The notes: generated from the letters alone by a model not told the origin. A stretch of DNA of 64,000 bases from Phascolarctobacterium succinatutens CAG:287 (GCF_000434895.1 NZ_FR892795.1:85980-149979); one strand, 5' to 3'; shown: positions 55,006 to 63,903, counted from the first letter of the stretch. Numbers and translations: made by a program.

Positions 55006-55911
55006 TTATTTCAGCAAAGCCTTAGCCTGCTCTTCGCTGACAACAAGATTGGTAAAAAGACCTGTTGCCAAAGCACCCAGCAACGCCTTTTTACCGGCAT
55101 TCAGCCCAATGCCTATCAGCTTCTTGCAACGGCGCAGCTGTGCCAACGGAATATGCATGCAGTAATCATTGTTACCGCTGATGAATTCACCGCGCTGATT
55201 ATAATAATATGACAAAAAGCTTCCTACGGCCTTTTGCTGTTCCAACGCATCGCCGAAACGGGTTGCCGTTGCTTCATCAGGCACGGCAGGATAACCGCAG
55301 ATGGAAACAACAGCTGCATCCAAGCTCTGCCATTGCTGCAGAAGCTGCTGATAAACCGACCTGCTTTCCAACTCTGCGCGTTCCTCCTCGGAATCAGGAA
55401 AAGCACTGCAGCCAAGCATATAACAGCTTCTGCCACAGGCGCTTGCCCATATTTTCACCAGCTCATCCGGATGATAGCCCTTATTAGGAAAATTTGCCGT
55501 ACCGATCAGCGGATATACCATGCCATCCTGCGTATAGCTGCTGCAGTCCGCAGCCTTCAGCACAACCTCACCCAAGGCATAACCCCAGCCCAGAGCCAGG
55601 CTCTTGTCAGCCGTTGTTTCAGCCATAAGATAATGCATAGCCTGCGTCAATTCGTCCTGTTCATCTGTAAGCACACAGCCACCGGCCAAGGCATATTTAG
55701 ATTGCAGACGCTGCAGCAAATCCGCCTTTCCCTCATCTCCGGCACGGATTTCGATATGCACAATTCCCAGCTCACGCGCTCTTGCCAGCATCTTGCTGAC
55801 AGACGGACGTGACACGTTCAAGCGTTGTGCAATTTGCGCCTGCGTCAGATTGCTTTCATAATATAAACGGGCAGCAGTTACAAGCTGTGCCCGTTCATGA
55901 ACCGATAGCAT
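55006..55911 (-). CDS. SorC/DeoR-type sugar-phosphate-responsive regulator
   Basis: This 301-residue regulator has an N-terminal HTH (LTQAQIAQRLNVSRPSVSKM, about 21-40) and the SorC-type sugar-binding domain (about 55-300; LALGWGYALGEVV is the sugar-phosphate loop). It is homologous to LsrR, the AI-2-phosphate-sensing repressor, and probably senses the phosphorylated intermediate of the operon it ends. The start overlaps the VOC gene's end closely. The inducer is inferred. Confidence 0.9.
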   Translation of the reverse strand: MLSVHERAQLVTAARLYYESNLTQAQIAQRLNVSRPSVSKMLARARELGIVHIEIRAGDEGKADLLQRLQSKYALAGGCVLTDEQDELTQAMHYLMAETTADKSLALGWGYALGEVVLKAADCSSYTQDGMVYPLIGTANFPNKGYHPDELVKIWASACGRSCYMLGCSAFPDSEEERAELESRSVYQQLLQQWQSLDAAVVSICGYPAVPDEATATRFGDALEQQKAVGSFLSYYYNQRGEFISGNNDYCMHIPLAQLRRCKKLIGIGLNAGKKALLGALATGLFTNLVVSEEQAKALLK

Positions 55912-56229
55912 TTATTTAACTTCTTCCATTAATTCGAACAGAATACCATCCTTCATGATGAAAGCAATGCGGGTATGCTCATCAGCCATCCAGGGCTCAA
56001 CAATAACCTTATTTTCTGCCAGCTGCTTATCAAGGTCATCAACCTTATAAGCTACATGCACTAAGATCTGCAGCTCTTCCGGCAACGGAGTATCTTTTTC
56101 GAAACGCAGGTATTCAATATGAAATTCATTGGTATCAGGAGTAATGATATGTGTCTTTATACCTTCTGCATAAATTTCGCCTTCTCTTGCAACAGTCGTC
56201 GGTACACCGACATGCATAAATTCTTTCAT
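55912..56229 (-). CDS. VOC-superfamily (glyoxalase-like) small protein
   Basis: This 105-residue protein looks like a single VOC half-barrel pair: MHVGVPTTVAREGEIYAEGI, then FHIEYLRFEKDT, LVHVAYKVDDLDKQLA and FIMKDGILFELME, the last with the metal-type Glu. It was recognised by pattern only. In related clusters a small VOC protein accompanies keto-sugar-phosphate aldolases, so isomerase or epimerase activity on the aldolase substrate is plausible. AAGGATGTGGATTAA gives the ribosome site; it follows the aldolase gene directly. Confidence 0.75.
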   Translation of the reverse strand: MKEFMHVGVPTTVAREGEIYAEGIKTHIITPDTNEFHIEYLRFEKDTPLPEELQILVHVAYKVDDLDKQLAENKVIVEPWMADEHTRIAFIMKDGILFELMEEVK

Positions 56230-57111
56230 TTAATCCACATCCTTCTGCCATAACTCATAAGCATGATAAGCTGCTTCCGGAGTTGCATTTTCATGTACAA
56301 CCATGCGGATTGCACGCAGCATAGCCTTCGGTGCGGCAGCCTGCAAAACGTTGCGTCCCATATCAACACCGGCTGCACCTTCATTTACGGCACGGTAAGC
56401 CATTTCCAGTGCGTCGCGCTCAGGAATCTTCTTGCCGCCGGCAATTACGATAGGTACGGGGCACGCAGCAGTAACCTGTTCGAAGTTATCACAATAATAG
56501 GTTTTGATGATATGTGCGCCGGTTTCGGCCAGCAGACGTGTAGCCAGGGAGAAATAACGTGTAGTACGCTCCATCTCCTTGCCAACTGCTACAACACCGA
56601 GAACAGGAATTGCAAAACGTTCTCCCATATTTACATAATAAGACAAATTGCGCAGGGAGTCAAGCTCGCCTGCAGAGCCTACAAAGCATTGAACTGCCAT
56701 GCAGGAAGCATTCATGCGGATAGCATCTTCAATTTCTACGCCCACATTGCCAAAGCTCATGTCGTCCTTGAGTACGCTGGTGTCAGCAGTACAGCGCAGA
56801 GCAACGGCCTTGTGATGGTTAGCGTGAATGCAGGTACGCAATGCGCCTCTTGTTGCCATCAGGCAATCCGCATATTGCATCAGCGGCGGAATTGTCAGAT
56901 CAAGACGTTCCAGACCTGCGGTAGAACCCATAATATAACCATGGTCAAAAGCCAGCATAATAGTGCGGCCGTCATCAGCAAAAATCTGTCCCAGACGAGA
57001 TTGCATGCCCCAGCCTGCGGATGCGTGTCCCTTTACCGGGAACGGACGCTCCGGCGGAGCAATGCCGATACCATAGTCTTTTGCCAGTACATTACCTTCT
57101 TTATCTGCCAT
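56230..57111 (-). CDS. LsrF-like class I aldolase/thiolase
   Basis: This protein of about 293 residues is a DeoC/LacD-type TIM barrel. The Schiff-base lysine is in GAHIIKTYYCDNF at about K203, the same number as in LsrF, the 3-hydroxy-5-phosphonooxypentane-2,4-dione thiolase of AI-2 breakdown. Other family motifs are IMLAFDHGYIMG, MATRGAL and VIAGGKKIPERDAL. The start is the ATG at 57111; a TTG two codons earlier extends the frame. Substrates of 5-carbon or 6-carbon keto-sugar phosphates are likely. It follows dhaK by 15 bp. Confidence 0.9.
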   Translation of the reverse strand: MADKEGNVLAKDYGIGIAPPERPFPVKGHASAGWGMQSRLGQIFADDGRTIMLAFDHGYIMGSTAGLERLDLTIPPLMQYADCLMATRGALRTCIHANHHKAVALRCTADTSVLKDDMSFGNVGVEIEDAIRMNASCMAVQCFVGSAGELDSLRNLSYYVNMGERFAIPVLGVVAVGKEMERTTRYFSLATRLLAETGAHIIKTYYCDNFEQVTAACPVPIVIAGGKKIPERDALEMAYRAVNEGAAGVDMGRNVLQAAAPKAMLRAIRMVVHENATPEAAYHAYELWQKDVD

Positions 57112-57125
57112 ATTCAATCACCTGC

Positions 57126-58118
57126 TTAATTTCTGTAGTACGGAGTGCGGCACGGAGCATTCCAGTAGCCAAGCAGCTCATCATCCATACGTGCAATGAA
57201 CATCTGGAAGCCTGCGGTTTCCTGTACGGTAAGTATTTCGCCTACAGCACTTGCCACAACCTCAATGCCTTTTTCTGCCAACAGCTTATGGCAGGCACGG
57301 AAAACAATCAGCTGTTCCATCAGAGTAGTAGCACCGCTGCCGTTGATAACAACCATCAGCTTTTCGCCTGCTTTTACGTCCAAATCCTTCAGCAGAGCGT
57401 CCATCATAATAGCAGCTGTTTCGTCAGCAGATTTCATCGGCTGAGTACCGCCACCGCCTTCACCATGCTGGCCCATGCCAACTTCCATGGTGCCTTCGGT
57501 AATATGAGCGATTTCCATACCGGTTGCGGGATGAGTAGCACCTTTAGTAGCAACAGCGATAGTTGCCATGTTATCAGCAAATTTTTGTGCAATAGCAGCA
57601 ACCTCTTCCAAGGATTTGCCTGCAGCAGCTGCAGCGCCGGCAATTTTATACAGAGGAACGCAGCCAACCAGACCACGGCGGTCGTCAGCGTTTTCGCGAG
57701 GAGCGTTAGCAACGTCTTCCTGAGTTACAACCTTAACAACATTGATGCCCAGTTTTTTCACCTGTTTCATGGTCAGGTTGCCGGTCAGCATATCACCTGC
57801 ATGGTTAAGTACAACGAAAAGCACGCCATGACCTTTATCAGCCATCTTAATTGCTTCTACGCAAGCCTGAGGGCCGGGTGCAGCAAAAATATTACCTGCA
57901 ACAGAAATATCAATCATCCCTTCGCCGACAAAGCCGCTGATAGCAGGCTCATGGCCGGTGCCGCCCAAGGTTACGATGGTTACACGATCTGCCTCTGCCA
58001 ATTTCTTGTTTACAATGAGGTTGCCCTGCTCCAGAGTAATGATATCAGAATTAGACAATACAAGACCTTCCAATAATTCACTTGTCAGATTTTCCGGTTT
58101 GTTAATGAATTTTTGCAT
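57126..58118 (-). CDS. dhaK: Dihydroxyacetone kinase-type subunit DhaK
   Basis: This 330-residue subunit binds the keto substrate covalently through the hemiaminal His of GMGQHGEGG (about H218), with the LGGTGHEPAISGFVGEGMID loop and the LNHAGDMLTG Asp (about D110) also conserved. The start is ATG 58118 behind CGGAGGCGTCATT; the frame is open 18 codons further, through the intergenic stretch. With DhaL it phosphorylates dihydroxyacetone or a related ketose such as erythrulose or a deoxy-ketose. No DhaM phosphotransferase subunit is present. Confidence 0.93.
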   Translation of the reverse strand: MQKFINKPENLTSELLEGLVLSNSDIITLEQGNLIVNKKLAEADRVTIVTLGGTGHEPAISGFVGEGMIDISVAGNIFAAPGPQACVEAIKMADKGHGVLFVVLNHAGDMLTGNLTMKQVKKLGINVVKVVTQEDVANAPRENADDRRGLVGCVPLYKIAGAAAAAGKSLEEVAAIAQKFADNMATIAVATKGATHPATGMEIAHITEGTMEVGMGQHGEGGGGTQPMKSADETAAIMMDALLKDLDVKAGEKLMVVINGSGATTLMEQLIVFRACHKLLAEKGIEVVASAVGEILTVQETAGFQMFIARMDDELLGYWNAPCRTPYYRN

Positions 58119-58173
58119 AATGACGCCTCCGTTTTTATTTATTGTTTTTTTAAGCTTGCGCTTTATAAGCAAG

Positions 58174-58791
58174 TCAGATTGCCCCTGCCATCGCTGTCAG
58201 CAGAATAGAAATAGATGTTGCACCGGGATCTTTAGTACCCAGGCTGCGTTCACCAACGTTTTTGGCACGACCAAAGCGTGCTACCATATCAGCAGTTTTT
58301 TCTGCGCCCTCGGCTGCTGCCTTACCCATTGCTGCAAAGACAGCCTTTGCATCGCCTTCAGCTGCCATGCCTGCATCAAGAGCAGGATACAGCGCATCAA
58401 CCATTGTCTTATCACCAATTTTAGCCTTGGAAATGTCCTCAAAATTCTCTTTAGCCTGAGCCAGCATAGCGTGAAGCTCTTCCAAAGAAACCTCCTTAGC
58501 ATCCTCAGGTGCAGCATCGGCAAGTCCGCCAAAAACAGTTCCCCATAAAGGTCCTGCACTGCCGCCGTTGCTGTTCATAAAAGCCATGCTCAAATCATCA
58601 AGTAAATCTTTAATATTAGCGCTGTCATGCGCTTCTACTTTGTTTTTCATGGACTCTGCCATACGCGCGATAGTAACGCCATGGTCACCGTCACCGGCTA
58701 CGCTGTCCAGCTCACACAGCATTTTACTTTTTTCTTCAAGCTCAACTGCTGCTGCCAAAAGCATTTTTTCCAGCATTTCTAAAGTAAGCAT
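58174..58791 (-). CDS. dhaL: Dihydroxyacetone kinase-type subunit DhaL
   Basis: This 205-residue nucleotide-binding subunit has the Mg/ADP motif VAGDGDHGVTIARMAE (about 29-44) and the SNGGSAGPLWGTVFGG loop (about 74-89), then DPGATSISILL near the end. It supplies the phosphoryl group to DhaK. AAAGGAGCGGATAAATT precedes the ATG. First gene of a five-gene operon (dhaL, dhaK, lsrF-like, VOC, SorC). Confidence 0.93.
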   Translation of the reverse strand: MLTLEMLEKMLLAAAVELEEKSKMLCELDSVAGDGDHGVTIARMAESMKNKVEAHDSANIKDLLDDLSMAFMNSNGGSAGPLWGTVFGGLADAAPEDAKEVSLEELHAMLAQAKENFEDISKAKIGDKTMVDALYPALDAGMAAEGDAKAVFAAMGKAAAEGAEKTADMVARFGRAKNVGERSLGTKDPGATSISILLTAMAGAI

Positions 58792-58879
58792 AATTTATCC
58801 GCTCCTTTCATTATCCCAATTGTAGCATTTGTTAGAACACATGTAAACAATTTTTCTGAAATTTATCTTCTTTTCTGTC

Positions 58880-58913
58880 AAAAAAAGTTCGTCGCACTAA
58901 GTACGACGAACCT
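58880..58913 (-). terminator. Intrinsic terminator after the M23 gene
   Basis: On the minus strand GTTCGTCG and CGACGAAC pair around a loop and are followed by TTTTTT. Confidence 0.85.
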
Positions 58914-58944
58914 AAAAATTTTCGATATCTTATTTTTGTAGTAA

Positions 58945-60237
58945 TCAGATCAGGCTAGAAGGATCAACCTGCTCGCCATAGCGAATAACTTCAAAATGCA
59001 GATGCGGACCGGTGCTGTAACCAGTGCTGCCAACATAACCGATAATCTCGCCTTTTTTCACATATTGTCCTGCACTGCAGACAACTCGGCTCATATGTCC
59101 ATAGGCTGTCTGGTAACCATAATCATGGTTTATACGTGCATAAATTCCATAACCGCCAAACCAGCCTGCCTGTTGTACATAGCCTGCCGCACTGGCATAA
59201 ACCGGCGCACCATAATCATTAGCAATATCAATGCCAGGATGCCAATCGCGACCATACCCGCCAAAGGGGTTAGCACGACCGCCAAAAGGAGAAGAAATAC
59301 TGCCACCACTAGTAGGCCATTGGCTAGGAGTAACATCACGACGATAGTTTTCAGTCTCAATAGCACTAAGCAAATTTTCTAAATCTGCCTTTTTAGCATC
59401 TGCCTCGCGACCTATGTTCTTTTCCTGCTCCAGCACAATGTTTGCCGGATTTGCATCACCCAGGACAGGACCACCCTGACCAGCGTAATCAGAAGCGTTG
59501 CTCTTAGGCGGCAACTGTGCACCACTTTTTTCCATCTGGCTACGAACCTGATCTTCAAGCTTTGATAAAGCTGCCAGCTTTTTCTGGTTGGTTTCTGCCA
59601 TCAGGCGTAATTGTCTGATAGTCTGCTCCTGCTCGGATTTAGTCTGCTTATAAGCAGCCAGTTCCTGCTTCTGCTGCTCGTTTTGCACAGCAAAATGAGC
59701 CAGTACACCGATAGTACAAGACACAAAAACAAGGAAGGAAGCAACTGCTGTCAAAGCATATTTCAAATGAGTCTTTTTCACATGGGTTTTAGCTATATTC
59801 TGACCGTCTGCCGGAATAAACCAGAAGGTAAAATGCTGGTTACGGCGCCAGGTACTGCGCAGCGCATGATAGCGTGCTTTCATACGTCCGACAATCTCCT
59901 GCTGCTTAGCCTGCAGCTTATTCACAATGCTCATAACATGCAGACGCACGCGACGCTCAAGCATAGTCAGTTGAATTTTTGCAACAGCTGCGGCAACAGC
60001 TATTACAGCCTTCACATGAGCAATAACAGCAGCTATTTTTTCTAAACAATCATTGTATAATAACTGCACTTTTTCTAACAGCTTGGCAACCAGTTCGCTT
60101 GCCTGTGCTTTACAGTGATTATATAATGATTGCACTTCTTCTGCCAGCTTAGCATACAATTCGTTTACTTTTTTCCCGCAACAATCATATATTGATTGCA
60201 TTTTCTCATTACATCGCTCCAAGAAATTTTGACTCAT
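58945..60237 (-). CDS. M23 family metallopeptidase with repeated N-terminal helix region
   Basis: This 430-residue protein ends in a LytM/M23 endopeptidase domain (about 315-430): WHPGIDIAND carries the first zinc His and Asp, and GPHLHFEV the HxH motif, with AYGHMSR in between. A coiled coil spans about 195-300, after one membrane helix (about 165-190, ALTAVASFLVFVSCTIGVLA). The first 110 residues, predicted cytoplasmic, are odd: three helical repeats of about 22 residues, each containing (V/M)Q-(S/L)-(I/L)-Y-(D/N)-x-C (at about 13, 35 and 57). It probably cleaves peptidoglycan cross-links or activates other hydrolases, as EnvC/MepM-type proteins do. A consensus-like promoter lies upstream (60315-60343). 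Confidence 0.9.
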   Translation of the reverse strand: MSQNFLERCNEKMQSIYDCCGKKVNELYAKLAEEVQSLYNHCKAQASELVAKLLEKVQLLYNDCLEKIAAVIAHVKAVIAVAAAVAKIQLTMLERRVRLHVMSIVNKLQAKQQEIVGRMKARYHALRSTWRRNQHFTFWFIPADGQNIAKTHVKKTHLKYALTAVASFLVFVSCTIGVLAHFAVQNEQQKQELAAYKQTKSEQEQTIRQLRLMAETNQKKLAALSKLEDQVRSQMEKSGAQLPPKSNASDYAGQGGPVLGDANPANIVLEQEKNIGREADAKKADLENLLSAIETENYRRDVTPSQWPTSGGSISSPFGGRANPFGGYGRDWHPGIDIANDYGAPVYASAAGYVQQAGWFGGYGIYARINHDYGYQTAYGHMSRVVCSAGQYVKKGEIIGYVGSTGYSTGPHLHFEVIRYGEQVDPSSLI

Positions 60238-60314
60238 CCTGATACTCCTTTTATTTTTAATATCTATTAAACTGCTATGCTTTTATTTTTTTACGAAACT
60301 AATACAACGTTTAT

Positions 60315-60343
60315 ATTTTAATACTTTTCACGCATTTAGTCAA
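60315..60343 (-). promoter_or_regulatory. Promoter of the M23 peptidase gene
   Basis: Minus strand: TTGACT, 17-bp spacer, TAAAAT. It has a normal spacer, unlike the 19-bp group. The leader is about 70 bases. The rest of 60344-60585 is AT-rich, without a visible gene. Confidence 0.7.
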
Positions 60344-60585
60344 ATTTTTGACTGATTTTCTGCTTATATCATTATTTAATCTTTCCAAATAAATTATGCA
60401 CAATATATTTTTCAAAGCGCCTGTCGCATCCCCGCAAATTCTCTGCTTTTATTTTACATCATAGCCACAAGCAAGCAATTTAGTTATATAGTAAATTTAA
60501 AAACAGACTTGTTTTGTTTTTCTTACACTATATAAAATAATTCTGTTTACACGCTAATTTTCTGACTTATAGTGCTTTTGCTTAC

Positions 60586-60614
60586 TTGACAAACACCGCC
60601 CTCTTTTGTAAGAT
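60586..60614 (+). promoter_or_regulatory. Promoter of tRNA-Ala
   Basis: TTGACA, 17-bp spacer, TAAGAT, ending 13 bp before the tRNA. Confidence 0.8.
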
Positions 60615-60627
60615 AGATATATAATAT

Positions 60628-60703
<76 letters not shown>

Positions 60704-60712
60704 GAATTTACT

Positions 60713-60742
60713 AAGCCGTTGGCCAGGCCAACGGCTTTTTTA
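60713..60742 (+). terminator. Intrinsic terminator after tRNA-Ala
   Basis: AAGCCGTTGGCC and GGCCAACGGCTT pair tightly, followed by TTTTTA. Confidence 0.92.
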
Positions 60743-60836
60743 TTGCAGAATATCTATTTTCTGTCTAATTCTTCCGTTACCGCAAAGCGAAATTGAAACC
60801 ACACTGCAACCAACAAGCATTATTTTTACCACACAC

Positions 60837-60874
60837 AAAAAAACAGCACCCACGCGAAAACCGCATGGATGCTT
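60837..60874 (-). terminator. Intrinsic terminator after tRNA-Thr
   Basis: On the minus strand AGCATCCATGCG-gttttc-GCGTGGGTGCT analogue arms are followed by TTTTTTT. Confidence 0.88.
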
Positions 60875-60884
60875 GATTTTTTAA

Positions 60885-60960
<76 letters not shown>

Positions 60961-60971
60961 ACATAAGCCTA

Positions 60972-61397
60972 TTAAATTTCCTGCTGCATCGCAGCCTCTT
61001 CTGCTGCCTTAGCTGCTGCCATCTCTGCCTTAGTACGGCGCTTTCTGGCCTTCTTGGCACTGTTAATGCCAGCCTTTTTGATAACCTTAGCCAATTCAGA
61101 GATAATATGCAGCTCGTCTACAGAACAATCCTTAACCAGTTCAGCCAGCTCATTGCAGTAAATCTGCTCGCTGTGATGAATGTTATCACACAACAGCTCG
61201 TCCACAGAAACATCCAGTACATTAGCCAGATGAATAATTGTAGGCAGGCCAAGCTTAGTATTACCGGTTTCTATATTGCTGATATGCGGAGTTGACAGAC
61301 CAGTTAGATTAGCTATATTTCCCTGAGTTAATCCTTTTCTGGCACGAGCGGCCTTTATCCTCAGTCCTATAGCCTTATAATCAATATCTAACTTCAC
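60972..61397 (-). CDS. XRE family regulator with basic/Ala-rich tail
   Basis: This 141-residue protein has a Cro/C1-type HTH (about 10-70: KAARARKGLTQGNIANLTG, then LSTPHISNIETGN), a helical linker and a tail rich in Lys, Arg and Ala (KKARKRRTKAEMAAAKAAEE), which could bind DNA non-specifically. The start is GTG, behind GGGGAGAACGTTT. Its HTH block resembles that of the 97-residue XRE protein at 51509 (TH/PHI-x-NIE-x-G). The stop lies next to tRNA-Thr. Targets are unknown. Confidence 0.87.
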   Translation of the reverse strand: MKLDIDYKAIGLRIKAARARKGLTQGNIANLTGLSTPHISNIETGNTKLGLPTIIHLANVLDVSVDELLCDNIHHSEQIYCNELAELVKDCSVDELHIISELAKVIKKAGINSAKKARKRRTKAEMAAAKAAEEAAMQQEI

Positions 61398-61495
61398 AAA
61401 CGTTCTCCCCTTCTACTTAATCACATACTAATAACATTACAATTATATCTGATATCATCGTAAAAGGCAAGAGCCATTTATTTTTTTATAAAATT

Positions 61496-62767
61496 TTATT
61501 TTTTCAATACAGGCACTGTCAGACTGCCCTGCGGCATCAACAAAACCTTATAATCTTTGCCAACATATTTTTCTGCCAGCTGTATTGCTTCCTCTACACT
61601 GTCCACGGATTCAAACAGCAATTTTTTGGCAAGCTCTTTATCCAAAGCAGAAACAAGGATAAAATGCGCCTTCTTCATCAGGCGGGTGATAGCAAAAGCC
61701 TTATGCGCACCGATGACAAAATTCTTTTCCAGCTCAGCTTTAATAGCATCCGGCGAGGGATTTTCTTCCAAAGCTTTTTCCAAAGCGGCACTGCCGCTAC
61801 CTTCTTCACATTCGCCGAGGATAATAATTACGCCGCCATCCTTAACAGCACACCAGGCATTATCCATCGTCTTTTGCAGCTGATAAATATTGATATCCTT
61901 AGGATAACCGCCGCAGCTGGCAATAACTACATCCGCCGGCTCGCTGATAGGCACGCCATAAACCTGTTCCACAAATTTGCAGGCCTCAAGATGTGCTTCA
62001 TACCAGTCACCGGCAAAAACCTTCAGGAATTGCTTTTGAGCATCCAAAATAGAATGGAACAGGAACATCTTGTGCTCTTTGGCAAAAAGACGCACGCCCG
62101 CGACCTGATCATCGTATACAGGATTACCATGCAGCTTGCCTAATTTTGCCTCCGGACTCATCATCAGGCTATGGTTTTTGCGTACCGTTTCCATAGCGGC
62201 AACACCGGGCAGCACGGCCTTGCGTCCGCCGCCAAAGCCGCTGAAGAAATGATAAACAACGGTACCGGTCAAAATAACCAGGTCAGCATCGCAAACATGC
62301 TTATTGAGCCATACAGGAGTACCATGCTCTGTTTCGCCGAAATACTCAAAGTCGTCCTGCACATGACAGTCACTGTTATACATTTTCAGGCGTTTGGCAA
62401 CATCCTCGCCGACCTGCTCCACCATTTCCTCGTGGCTCATGCAGCGATGTGTACCCAAAGCAAAGACAATATGCATATCCTCATCCTTAACGCCCAGTTT
62501 ATTCATTTCGTTAACCAAAATGGGCATAAAGGAATGCGTGTTGGCAACACGGGTTGAATCGTTACAGATAAAGGCAATTTTCATTCCGGGCTGCACCAGC
62601 TCATCAATCGGTGCGCTGGCGATAGGATGATACAAAGCATCCAGAACAGCTGCTTTTAAATTCTCCAGCGGCATCATCTGCTTCATTTTCAGTTCGCCCA
62701 GGACATGCTCCTCCGGCAGAGAAAACTCCTTGTAGCCATGACCATATTTGTACTTATAATCAGTCAT
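61496..62767 (-). CDS. larA: Nickel-dependent lactate racemase LarA
   Basis: This 423-residue protein matches LarA, which racemises D-/L-lactate (or related 2-hydroxyacids) using a nickel pincer nucleotide. Catalytic and cofactor residues align closely with the Lactobacillus enzyme: H107 in LGTHRCM, H173 in VVYHFFSG, K183 in GGRKAVLPG (the covalent cofactor lysine), and the CNDSTR substrate loop (about 69-73). GGAGGAGGTACGGAG precedes the ATG. The cofactor genes larB, larC and larE are not in the window and must be elsewhere. LarA homologues act on several hydroxyacids, so lactate is likely but not certain. Confidence 0.93.
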   Translation of the reverse strand: MTDYKYKYGHGYKEFSLPEEHVLGELKMKQMMPLENLKAAVLDALYHPIASAPIDELVQPGMKIAFICNDSTRVANTHSFMPILVNEMNKLGVKDEDMHIVFALGTHRCMSHEEMVEQVGEDVAKRLKMYNSDCHVQDDFEYFGETEHGTPVWLNKHVCDADLVILTGTVVYHFFSGFGGGRKAVLPGVAAMETVRKNHSLMMSPEAKLGKLHGNPVYDDQVAGVRLFAKEHKMFLFHSILDAQKQFLKVFAGDWYEAHLEACKFVEQVYGVPISEPADVVIASCGGYPKDINIYQLQKTMDNAWCAVKDGGVIIILGECEEGSGSAALEKALEENPSPDAIKAELEKNFVIGAHKAFAITRLMKKAHFILVSALDKELAKKLLFESVDSVEEAIQLAEKYVGKDYKVLLMPQGSLTVPVLKK

Positions 62768-62835
62768 CTCCGTACCTCCTCCTGCTTAGCTTAAGCAATT
62801 TTACTTAATTCTATCATATCTGCTATGAAAAATGT

Positions 62836-63708
62836 TTATTTTTTGGGCAGTGAAAGTAATAAAACCGTAAAAATAATGCACGCCATACCGATATAATCAG
62901 CCATTGCCAATTTTGTGTTCAGCAGCAAAACTACGGAGATAATAGAAGCCAAAGGCTCGGCGCAGGAAATCAGGCTCGCCTTGGTAGGGCCGACAATTTT
63001 CAAACCTGACAGATAAAATGCATAGCTCGCAATAGTCGCACCCAACAGCAGATACGCAAAAGCCAAATAACCGCTCATATCCCAATGACCTGCGGGCGTA
63101 AAGGGATTACGCCAGATAATCAATGCCACGCCGCTGATAAGCTGGCCCCAGCCGATAAGTGTTGCCGCAGTATATTTTTTGAGCATTTGGCCCGGCTTAA
63201 TGCTGTAATATGCATAGGAAAGCGCAGACAATACACCGATTGTCAATGCCATTGGCGAAATCGCCAGGCTATCCAGACTGCCGTGCGTTGCGATAAGAAA
63301 GACACCGACAAGCGCGCCGACAATGCCTATCAGTTCACGTACGTCAGGAATTTTTCTTGACTTATAGCTCATCCACAGCATAACGTAGACCGGTGCCATA
63401 TACTGCAAAACCGTCGCAGTCGCAGCGTTGCACAGGCTGATTGTATAATAAAAGCCCAGCTGCGCACCTAAAATAGCTAAAAACGAAAACTCGATAATAT
63501 CCAGAGGCTTATCCTTGATAATAGTAAAGATATTTTGCTTTTGCACCGTTGCCGCAAAAAGCAGGAACATACAGCCTGCCAAAATCTGACGCACCATGCA
63601 AAGCCAGACCATATCCGCATCGTGATACTGATACAAATACTGTCCTGCTACACCGCCCATGCCCCAGCAGGTTGCAGCACCTATAATCAGAATTATACCT
63701 TTGAGCAA
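62836..63708 (-). CDS. EamA/DMT superfamily transporter
   Basis: This 290-residue protein has ten predicted helices in two EamA repeats (about 1-135 and 150-285). The first opens ILIIGAATCWGMGGVAGQYL, the second contains the typical AEPLASIISVVLLLNTKLAM near its last third. Substrates of the family are amino acids, metabolites or drugs; none can be chosen here. The start is TTG, behind GAGGAGCGGTAAAG. A promoter lies at 63771-63799. Confidence 0.9.
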   Translation of the reverse strand: MLKGIILIIGAATCWGMGGVAGQYLYQYHDADMVWLCMVRQILAGCMFLLFAATVQKQNIFTIIKDKPLDIIEFSFLAILGAQLGFYYTISLCNAATATVLQYMAPVYVMLWMSYKSRKIPDVRELIGIVGALVGVFLIATHGSLDSLAISPMALTIGVLSALSYAYYSIKPGQMLKKYTAATLIGWGQLISGVALIIWRNPFTPAGHWDMSGYLAFAYLLLGATIASYAFYLSGLKIVGPTKASLISCAEPLASIISVVLLLNTKLAMADYIGMACIIFTVLLLSLPKK

Positions 63709-63770
63709 CTTTACCGCTCCTCTCTCCCAATATATTTAATAGAAATTTTATAGACATATTAGTACTACAT

Positions 63771-63799
63771 AATATAGCACCTAATCAAAAACTTGACAA
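63771..63799 (-). promoter_or_regulatory. Promoter of the EamA gene
   Basis: Minus strand: TTGTCA, 17-bp spacer, TATATT. The -35 box is part of a palindrome TTGACAA/TTGTCAA (63793-63823) that could be an operator. Confidence 0.6.
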
Positions 63800-63866
63800 G
63801 TAAAGAATATAGTATATTGTCAATATTCCGCTTACTAAACTGTCCCTGATTCGCTTCTAAAATTTC

Positions 63867-63903
63867 ATGAAAGTCATTCATTTGCCTTATGAAAGTTATT
63901 CAT
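63867..63903 (+). promoter_or_regulatory. Tandem operator-like palindromes
   Basis: ATGAAAGTCATTCAT (63867-63881) and ATGAAAGTTATTCAT (63889-63903) are near-identical 15-bp units, each an ATGAA/TTCAT palindrome, set 22 bp apart (two helical turns). A candidate -10 TAATAT (63943-63948) lies downstream on the plus strand, so they probably control a gene beyond the right edge. No further gene is seen between 63824 and the end. Confidence 0.6.

Noticed and set aside
57021..58076. 351-codon plus-strand reading frame
   Set aside because: Antisense to dhaK and the LsrF-like aldolase gene, both with clear active-site motifs; the composition is not protein-like.
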